Below are positions 32,505 to 37,287 of a DNA stretch of 37,287 nt, piece after piece; positions within the stretch are counted from its first letter, which is position 1; each line of letters begins with the position of its first letter. The position numbers were made by a program, and so were the translations under genes. Origin of the DNA: Clostridiales bacterium (lineage in GTDB: Bacteria > Bacillota > Clostridia > Christensenellales > Aristaeellaceae); NCBI GenBank assembly GCA_004556395.1, contig SFHK01000014.1:1-37287 (forward strand), read 5' to 3'. The notes beneath the pieces are model-generated. The model was not told where the DNA came from and did no database searches. It saw only the letters and a program-made list of their open reading frames with translations.

Positions 32505-34055
32505 ATGTTGAACTCGAAAATGAAAAAGCTGGTAACCTCGATGATCGCTCTGATTCTGTGCCTGTCCTCCGTCAGCGCCATGGCGTGCACGGCGATTTAC
32601 GTCGGCTCCGACCTGACTGCGGACGGAACAACGATGTTCGCCCGTTCCGAGGATATTTCCAACAGCTACAACAAGCTCTTTTACGTAAGTCCCGCCGGAA
32701 AGCACACGGCCGGAGAGGAATACGCCGGCTGCTACGGCTTCACCTACACCTTCAAAAAGGACAGCTACAGCTACACCGCCTTCAGCGACGACAACGGCGC
32801 GGCGGTCAATAACGAGTGTCCGGACTGCAGCGGAACCCACGCCCACACGCCCTATCAGGCGGGCGGCACCAACGAGATGGGCGTGACCGTGAGCGCCACC
32901 GAGACCATCGGCTGTTCCGATGTCATCTACGAGGCCGATCCCTATCTGGACACCGGCATCGAGGAAGCCGAAATCCCCACCGTGCTGCTCAGCGAAGCGT
33001 CCACGGCGAAGGAAGCGGTCGACTTGCTTCTGAGCATCTACGACACGGCGGGCTGCGCGGGCGGCTCCGGCGTCTTCATCGCCGACGACAAGGAAACCTG
33101 GTATATTGAAAACGCCTCCGGCACCCAGTATGTGGCGCTGAAGCTGTCGTCCTCGATGGCCTTCGCCCAGCCGAACATGTCCATCATCGGCCTGATCGAT
33201 CTGGACGACACGGAAAACGTCATCGCCTCCAAGGACGTCATCGCCGTGGCGGAAAAGGCCGGCTCCTACGTGGGCGACAAGGAAGCCAACACCATCGACT
33301 ATGTGGCCTCCTACAACGCCGACCAGAGCACCGGAAGCCGCATGGTGAACGCGCTCAAGTTCTTTAACGCCGAAACGGCCAAGGACGAGCCCGCCGTATC
33401 CGACTACACGATCTCCAACGTGAACGCCGAGGGCGACGTCGTGCCGATGCACACCTCCATCGTGCTCGACCACGCCTACACCGTGGACGACTTCGTGAAG
33501 TACTATCACATCGCCGGAATCGGCTCCACCCGCAACCTCGAAACCCACATCTTCGCGATTTCCGCGCAGGACAGCCTGACCGACACCGTGGAATGGGTCG
33601 CCATGGACGACGCGGCGCTGAGTGTGTTCGTTCCCTACTATCCCATGCTGACCACGGACACCTACGAGGGCTACAAGCTGAGCACGCTGCCGGCCGAATT
33701 CGCCGCCGGAAAGCCCGAAACCGCCGATGTGGCCTATCCCACCACCAAGTACCAGAAGAACGAAAACGGCGAGCGCGTACCGGTCGAAGGCTATTGCGCG
33801 CTCCCCGCGGACTGGGCCGGCTCTGTATACTGGACGATGGACGCGCTGTCCAACCTCTATGAGGCCGGAAGTCTGACCGACGAGCAGAAGACCGCCATCA
33901 CCGACAAGCTCGCCGCCCTTCAGACGGAGTGCTACGAAACCTTTGCCCAGCTGAGCCCCGAAACCCTCACCGCCGAGACCGCCACCGCCGCCAGCATGGA
34001 GCTCGCATCCAAGGTTCACGCCGCCTGCGTGGAGCTGGTCAACGCTGTGAAGTAA
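32505..34055 (+). CDS. Secreted C69 family dipeptidase
   Basis: A 516-residue Ntn-hydrolase of peptidase family C69 (PepD-like). A signal peptide (KMKKLVTSMIALILCLSSVS-AMA) ends at A27, and the next residue, C28, in CTAIYVGSDLTADGTTMFARSED, is the family's N-terminal nucleophile. Signal peptidase cleavage there would expose it. GGTNEMGVTVSATETIG and AGGSGVFIADDKETWYIENASG follow, as in the family. It should cleave short peptides outside the membrane, perhaps for nutrition. The start chosen is the ATG at 32505 with GGGAGG; M6 (32520) is possible. Codon use is less GC-biased than in its neighbours, with many AAC and ATC codons, as expected of a highly expressed gene; the perfect promoter agrees. 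Confidence 0.92.
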   Translation: MLNSKMKKLVTSMIALILCLSSVSAMACTAIYVGSDLTADGTTMFARSEDISNSYNKLFYVSPAGKHTAGEEYAGCYGFTYTFKKDSYSYTAFSDDNGAAVNNECPDCSGTHAHTPYQAGGTNEMGVTVSATETIGCSDVIYEADPYLDTGIEEAEIPTVLLSEASTAKEAVDLLLSIYDTAGCAGGSGVFIADDKETWYIENASGTQYVALKLSSSMAFAQPNMSIIGLIDLDDTENVIASKDVIAVAEKAGSYVGDKEANTIDYVASYNADQSTGSRMVNALKFFNAETAKDEPAVSDYTISNVNAEGDVVPMHTSIVLDHAYTVDDFVKYYHIAGIGSTRNLETHIFAISAQDSLTDTVEWVAMDDAALSVFVPYYPMLTTDTYEGYKLSTLPAEFAAGKPETADVAYPTTKYQKNENGERVPVEGYCALPADWAGSVYWTMDALSNLYEAGSLTDEQKTAITDKLAALQTECYETFAQLSPETLTAETATAASMELASKVHAACVELVNAVK

Positions 34056-34075
34056 AAGATAATCCCCACATTCAG

Positions 34076-34120
34076 ACAGACCGCCGCGCCCGGAAGAAAG
34101 CACCGGGCGCGGCGGTCTGT
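34076..34120 (+). terminator. Strong terminator after the dipeptidase gene
   Basis: A perfect 18-bp stem (34076-34093 and 34103-34120, containing CCGCCGCGCCCGG) with a 9-nt loop, followed by TTGCCTGTT. It starts about 20 nt past the stop. Confidence 0.88.
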
Positions 34121-34141
34121 TTGCCTGTTATAAATGCCGTC

Positions 34142-34167
34142 GATTTCGCCGTACATTCGGCGAAATC
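34142..34167. repeat. Perfect 10-bp inverted repeat
   Basis: GATTTCGCCG and CGGCGAAATC with a 6-nt loop (TACATT), followed on the plus strand by CGAGTTTTCC. It could be a second terminator for either convergent gene. Confidence 0.6.
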
Positions 34168-34182
34168 CGAGTTTTCCTAAGG

Positions 34183-34222
34183 CTCCTTGAGGGGGTCAGG
34201 GGGAGCGACGCTCCCCCGCCCC
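34183..34222 (-). repeat. Dispersed GC-rich palindrome, copy 4
   Basis: CTCCTTGAGGGGGT followed by the perfect palindrome GGGGGAGCGACGCTCCCCC. It begins 4 nt past the stop of the cation exporter gene (minus) and has the same orientation relative to that gene as the other copies. Confidence 0.85.
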
Positions 34223-34226
34223 GTCG

Positions 34227-35096
34227 TCAGGCCGGGTTTTCGTGAATCATGATGTGCTTGATGTTGGGATACTGCTTTTCCACGGCGTTATGCACGCGCT
34301 CGGCGATGGCGTGCGCGTCGCGCAGGCGCAGCTCTCCGTCTACGCCGATCTCCGCGTCGATGTAAATCCTGTTGCCGAACTTGCGCGTGCGCAGCTTGTC
34401 GAGCGTCTTCACGCCCTCCTGCGCCTTTATGAAGCTGCCGAGGTCGGCTTCATATTGCTCGTCGCACGCGGTGTCCAGCATCTTCTCCACGGCGTCCTTC
34501 AGAATGTCATAGGCGACCTTCAGAATGCACAGGCAGATGGCCACGCAGGCGATGGGCTCCAGCACCGGCGCGCCCAGCATCGCGCCGCCGATGCCGATCA
34601 GCGAGCCGACCGACGAGAGCGCGTCGGAGCGGTGGTGCCACGCGTCGGCCATAAAGGCGGAGGAATTGAGCTTCTTCGCGAAATAGCGCGTATACCAGAA
34701 CATGGCCTCCTTCACCACGATGGACACGACGGCGGCGATCAGCGCGATGCGCGAGGGCACGGCCAGCTGGTCGTAGTGCCCGGCGAGAATCGTCCGCACG
34801 CCGCTTATGCCGATGCCTACGCCCGTGGCTAGCAGGATGCAGCCCAGAAGCAGCGAAGCCACGCATTCCATGCGGTCGTGCCCGTACGGATGCTGTTCGT
34901 CCGCCGCCTTCAGGGACAGCCGTACGCCGATAAACGCAATCAGCGTAGCGAACACGTCCGACAGCGAATGCACCGCGTCGGACACCATGGCGGGCGAATG
35001 TCCCGCGATACCGGCGTACATCTTGAACGCCACAAGCGCCACGTTTCCCGCAATGCCCACGGTGGAAATCTGGCGAATGATCTTCTTTTCATCCAT
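34227..35096 (-). CDS. Cation diffusion facilitator exporter, likely Co/Ni/Fe
   Basis: A 289-residue CDF transporter, which exports divalent metal in exchange for protons at the cell membrane. Six hydrophobic segments are visible. The metal-site motifs are H43-x-x-x-D47 in AVHSLSD and H-x-x-x-D in ADAWHHRSD (helix 5), the pattern of Zn/Co-type exporters. The C-terminal cytoplasmic domain (from about 210) has HAIAERVHNAVEKQYPNIKHIMIHENPA. The leader holds a NiCo riboswitch and terminator, so cobalt, nickel or iron is a likely cargo. The ATG at 35096 follows GGGAGG. A palindromic repeat follows the stop. Confidence 0.92.
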   Translation of the reverse strand: MDEKKIIRQISTVGIAGNVALVAFKMYAGIAGHSPAMVSDAVHSLSDVFATLIAFIGVRLSLKAADEQHPYGHDRMECVASLLLGCILLATGVGIGISGVRTILAGHYDQLAVPSRIALIAAVVSIVVKEAMFWYTRYFAKKLNSSAFMADAWHHRSDALSSVGSLIGIGGAMLGAPVLEPIACVAICLCILKVAYDILKDAVEKMLDTACDEQYEADLGSFIKAQEGVKTLDKLRTRKFGNRIYIDAEIGVDGELRLRDAHAIAERVHNAVEKQYPNIKHIMIHENPA

Positions 35097-35158
35097 AAAA
35101 AAAATCCCTCCCGAAACAGACTATGACGAACGCCCTCTCCGGCCCCCTGCCCGCGAAG

Positions 35159-35206
35159 AAAAAACGCGTCTGCGCGGAACCAGTCAATCTGTCCCGCAGA
35201 GACGCG
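35159..35206 (-). terminator. Riboswitch-controlled terminator before the CDF gene
   Basis: On the minus strand, CGCGTCTCTGCGG (from 35206) pairs with CCGCGCAGACGCG (ending 35165) with 12 of 13 positions matched, followed by six Ts. The 5' arm includes the last part of the NiCo aptamer, so folding of the aptamer and of the terminator exclude each other. Confidence 0.88.
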
Positions 35207-35283
35207 AACTTCGTCCTGCTGTTACGCTCGGTAACCCGGCCGATCGATTTCCAAGGAAACCGCGGCCTGCTCAGTTTGTACTG
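35181..35283 (-). ncRNA. NiCo (czcD) riboswitch
   Basis: The minus strand carries the conserved core blocks of the NiCo riboswitch in order: AACTGAGCAGG, GCCGGG, TAACAG and GGGACAG. The four helices can be drawn: P1 (CAGT/ACTG plus AAACTG with CAGATT, with a bulged A and an A-A mismatch), P2 (CCG and GGTTTC with GAAATC and CGG), P3 (TTAC/GTAA), P4 (CAGGACG with CGTC-T-CTG). These riboswitches bind Co2+, Ni2+ or Fe2+ and turn on metal exporters. An overlapping terminator and a downstream CDF gene agree. Confidence 0.9.
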
Positions 35284-35363
35284 TGTATGTGTGCGAACGC
35301 GTTCCCGTCCGCACGCCGCTTCCCGTTTTCACGGAAATCCTGCGCAGCGCAAAGAGTTAGCGT

Positions 35364-35392
35364 AGTATAACATTTGATTCCAGGTTTGTCAA
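35364..35392 (-). promoter_or_regulatory. SigA-type promoter of the riboswitch-CDF unit
   Basis: On the minus strand, TTGACA (35392-35387) and TATACT (35369-35364) are 17 bp apart. The transcript would begin about 70 nt before the aptamer. Confidence 0.88.
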
Positions 35393-35454
35393 TGCCCCGG
35401 GGGAAATTTTTTAAAAACAAAGGCTCCGAGAGAAACGTGCGAATCTCCTCTCTG

Positions 35455-35504
35455 CCCTTGAGGGGGTGCAGGGGGAGCGACGCTTCCCCGCCCTCGTACC
35501 CCAC
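35455..35504 (-). repeat. Dispersed GC-rich palindrome, copy 5
   Basis: CCTTGAGGGGGTGCA, then a palindrome with one changed base (GGGGGAGCGACGCTTCCCC), then CTCGTACCCCAC, which matches the left flank of copy 2. It lies past the mltG terminator on the same strand, in the usual orientation. Confidence 0.85.
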
Positions 35505-35512
35505 AAACGAGA

Positions 35513-35548
35513 AAGGAAAACGGCCGGAATCCACGCGGACTCCGACCG
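35513..35548 (-). terminator. Rho-independent terminator after mltG
   Basis: On the minus strand, CGGTCGGAGTCC (from 35548) pairs with GGATTCCGGCCG (ending 35521) over 12 bp with two G-T pairs, followed by TTTTCC. Confidence 0.85.
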
Positions 35549-35563
35549 GGGGTTCAAAAATCG

Positions 35564-36841
35564 TCAGTTGCCCTGCTCGCGGTCGTAGGCCTCCCACAGC
35601 GGGCGGTAGGTTTCCACGTTGCGCGCGTGCTCCTCGTAGGTCTGGGCGAAGGTGAGCTTGCCGGTGCCGGGCTCCGCGGCGCAGAAGAACAGGTAGTTCT
35701 GCGCAAGGAAGGTTTCATCCGGGTGGAGCGCGGCGGTCAGCGCGTTCTTCGAGGGGTTGCAGATCGGGCCCACCGGCAGGCCGGAGATGCGGTAGGTGTT
35801 GTAGGCGGTATTCACGGAGGTATCCTTTTCCGTGAGCGCCAGCCGCTTCACGCCGGTCAGGTAGGTGGCGGTCGGGTCGCTTTCCAGCTTCATGCCGGCG
35901 GCGAGACGGTTATAGAAGACGGCGCTTACCTTCTTCATATCGTCGAGGGTGCTCGCTTCCTTTTCGATGATGGACGCGAGGATGAAAATCTCGTCGTCGG
36001 TCAGGGTCACGCTGTCGGTGCCGTTTTTCCCGGCCTCGGTGATCATGTTGCCGTTTTCGTCGTAGGTCGCGTCGTTGTCGAACAGGGTCTGGTATACGCG
36101 GTCGGTCTGCGTGAGCAGCGTGCGGATGATGGAATCCGCGTCGGCGGACAGGTACACGCGGTAGGTATCCGGCGCGAGGTAGCCCTCCAGCGGATAGGTG
36201 CGCCTGGTCAGGTCGGCCTTTTCGCCCGCGTTGATCAGCGCGATGGAGTAGGCCTGATAGTTCTGGTAATTCTTGCAGGCGGTCAGGAAGTCGTCGCGGC
36301 TGTCGATCGCGCCCACGGTGACCAGATAGTCGGCGATGTCCTCGCACGTCCAGCCGGGAATGATGCGGATCGTGCGCTCGCTCACGCCCTTTCCGGACGA
36401 AAGCTGGGTCACCACGTCGAACAGGTTCATGTCGCGCGAAAGATAATACACGCCGGACTGCAGCTCGTTGGTCAGCCCGTAGAACTGAACGTAGTATTTG
36501 AACAGCCGCGCCGAACGGATGTAGCTCTGCTTTTCCAGATTCTCGCCGATGCGGGAAACGGATTCGCCGGACGAGATCGTGAACCCGGGCGTCTCCCTGT
36601 TGCCCGGCTCCGTGGCGGCGATGTAGCCGTTGTAGAGCTTATTCCACGCCGTGGACGCGATGCCCACCACGATCAGCAGGGAGCATGCGAAAATCAGCAC
36701 CGGCCGCAGAAGCTGCCAGAGCCACGCGTACCAGAACATGCCGTACTCGCGGTCGCGGTATACCGTCTCGCGGGTATAGCGCCGGGATTCAAACAGGCGG
36801 CTGGTCTTCTTTTTGCCGCCGCGTCGGGAACGTGCTGCCAT
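35564..36841 (-). CDS. mltG: Endolytic murein transglycosylase MltG
   Basis: A 425-residue MltG (YceG-like), which cuts nascent glycan strands to set their length. A basic cytoplasmic N-terminus (1-42) precedes one membrane helix (about 44-66), a LysM-like/dimerisation part (GFTISSGESVSRIGENL) and the YceG domain with YPLEGYLAPDTYRV (216-229), the catalytic glutamate in ILASIIEKEAS (E293) and YNTYRISGLPVGPICNPS. The active site faces the outside. It follows ylbF by 12 nt and is followed by a terminator. Confidence 0.95.
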   Translation of the reverse strand: MAARSRRGGKKKTSRLFESRRYTRETVYRDREYGMFWYAWLWQLLRPVLIFACSLLIVVGIASTAWNKLYNGYIAATEPGNRETPGFTISSGESVSRIGENLEKQSYIRSARLFKYYVQFYGLTNELQSGVYYLSRDMNLFDVVTQLSSGKGVSERTIRIIPGWTCEDIADYLVTVGAIDSRDDFLTACKNYQNYQAYSIALINAGEKADLTRRTYPLEGYLAPDTYRVYLSADADSIIRTLLTQTDRVYQTLFDNDATYDENGNMITEAGKNGTDSVTLTDDEIFILASIIEKEASTLDDMKKVSAVFYNRLAAGMKLESDPTATYLTGVKRLALTEKDTSVNTAYNTYRISGLPVGPICNPSKNALTAALHPDETFLAQNYLFFCAAEPGTGKLTFAQTYEEHARNVETYRPLWEAYDREQGN

Positions 36842-36853
36842 GTGTTTCCTCCG

Positions 36854-37204
36854 TCAGGCCTGGGCGAGCGCGTCCAGATCGATGCCGGCAACCTCGCCCA
36901 GAATCTTGTAGACGTCCGCAAGGATCCGCTGGAAGCGAAGCTCCGCCAGCAGATAATTGCGCGCGTCCTCGTTCAGCTGAAGCAGCGAAGCGATGCGCGA
37001 GAACTTCTCCATGTCCTCGCTGTCCGGCTGCCCTCCGCCTGCCGAGATGGTCTGCAAACGGAACTGCATGCGCTTGTATTCGTTCAGAAGCGTTTCATTG
37101 GTGGAATCCGCGTACGCCACCTCTTTGAGACGGATGTACGTCTGATATTCCTCGGTTTCCTTCAGGTGCCGCGCCAGCGCGTGCGCTTCGTCAAGAATGT
37201 TCAT
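36854..37204 (-). CDS. YlbF/YmcA family protein
   Basis: A 116-residue all-helical protein of the YlbF/YmcA (DUF964) family; in Bacillus, YlbF with YmcA and YaaT stimulates RNase Y-dependent mRNA processing and affects sporulation, competence and biofilms. The start, MNILDEAHALARHLKETEEYQTY, and the later LRFQRILADVYKILGEV are typical. GGGAGG lies about 8 nt before the ATG at 37204. The operon partner is mltG. Which of the YlbF paralogues it is cannot be told. Confidence 0.85.
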   Translation of the reverse strand: MNILDEAHALARHLKETEEYQTYIRLKEVAYADSTNETLLNEYKRMQFRLQTISAGGGQPDSEDMEKFSRIASLLQLNEDARNYLLAELRFQRILADVYKILGEVAGIDLDALAQA

Positions 37205-37287
37205 AGTATTTCCTCCCTGTAGACGTATGAAACCGTCCGTTGGTTCAAATTGTGTGTTCAGAGTATTCCCGGGAGAGCGCGAGAGGG

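Noticed and set aside
37205..37287. A promoter for ylbF-mltG
   Set aside because: TTGAAC is present but no -10 box lies at a usable distance; the promoter may lie beyond the window.

Overview
The window looks like a GC-rich, spore-forming Firmicute of the class Clostridia. This rests on SpoIIID, WhiA, a DnaD-type initiation protein beside a DnaC/DnaI-type helicase loader, an AddA-type helicase-nuclease, YlbF and MltG. It is supported by SigA-type promoters (TTGACA-like and TATAAT-like boxes 17 bp apart) and strong GGGAGG-type ribosome binding sites. The genus cannot be named from sequence alone. I saw no phage, insertion sequence, CRISPR array, tRNA or rRNA.

Layout. (1) 1-3950, minus: an operon dnaD-like, dnaC-like, prolyl-tRNA editing protein, small membrane protein, and the cut-off start of an AAA-ATPase/nuclease-like gene, with ATGA or few-base junctions. 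(2) 4118-5491, minus: a peptidase U32-like protein with its own terminator. (3) 5628-13511, minus: one long operon of a second AAA-ATPase/PD-(D/E)XK paralogue, an MBOAT O-acetyltransferase, an AlgX/DHHW-type partner, murB, whiA and a DUF4091 protein. (4) 13785-19199: a sugar-metabolism block with back-to-back promoters. On the minus side are an isomerase/oxidoreductase fusion and a second isomerase; on the plus side a Gfo/Idh/MocA oxidoreductase and peptidase T. (5) 19364-22583, plus: zinc-ribbon membrane protein, DUF5685 protein, J-domain protein and membrane metallophosphoesterase. (6) 22680-25752, minus: spoIIID, a divergent mreB-like gene, about 1.07 kb of repeats, then ygjP. (7) uxuB-like gene (minus) divergent from addA (plus). 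(8) 30993-34055, plus: a repeat-rich gap, an ApbE lipoprotein and a secreted C69 dipeptidase. (9) 34227-37204, minus: a cation exporter under a NiCo riboswitch, then ylbF-mltG.

Strongest observations. A NiCo (czcD-type) riboswitch with an overlapping terminator precedes the cation diffusion facilitator gene. A tandem-repeat array between mreB-like and ygjP has period about 121 bp and a higher-order period of 243 bp, and carries two extra copies of the ygjP start. A GC-rich palindrome occurs five times, each just downstream of a stop codon and in the same orientation relative to the upstream gene. The MreB-like protein lacks key ATPase motifs. An isomerase/oxidoreductase fusion keeps an internal ribosome binding site. 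The spoIIID ribosome binding site lies inside a 14-bp stem. The repeat array and the 3'-end palindromes are the best candidates for something undescribed; no function can be shown for either here.
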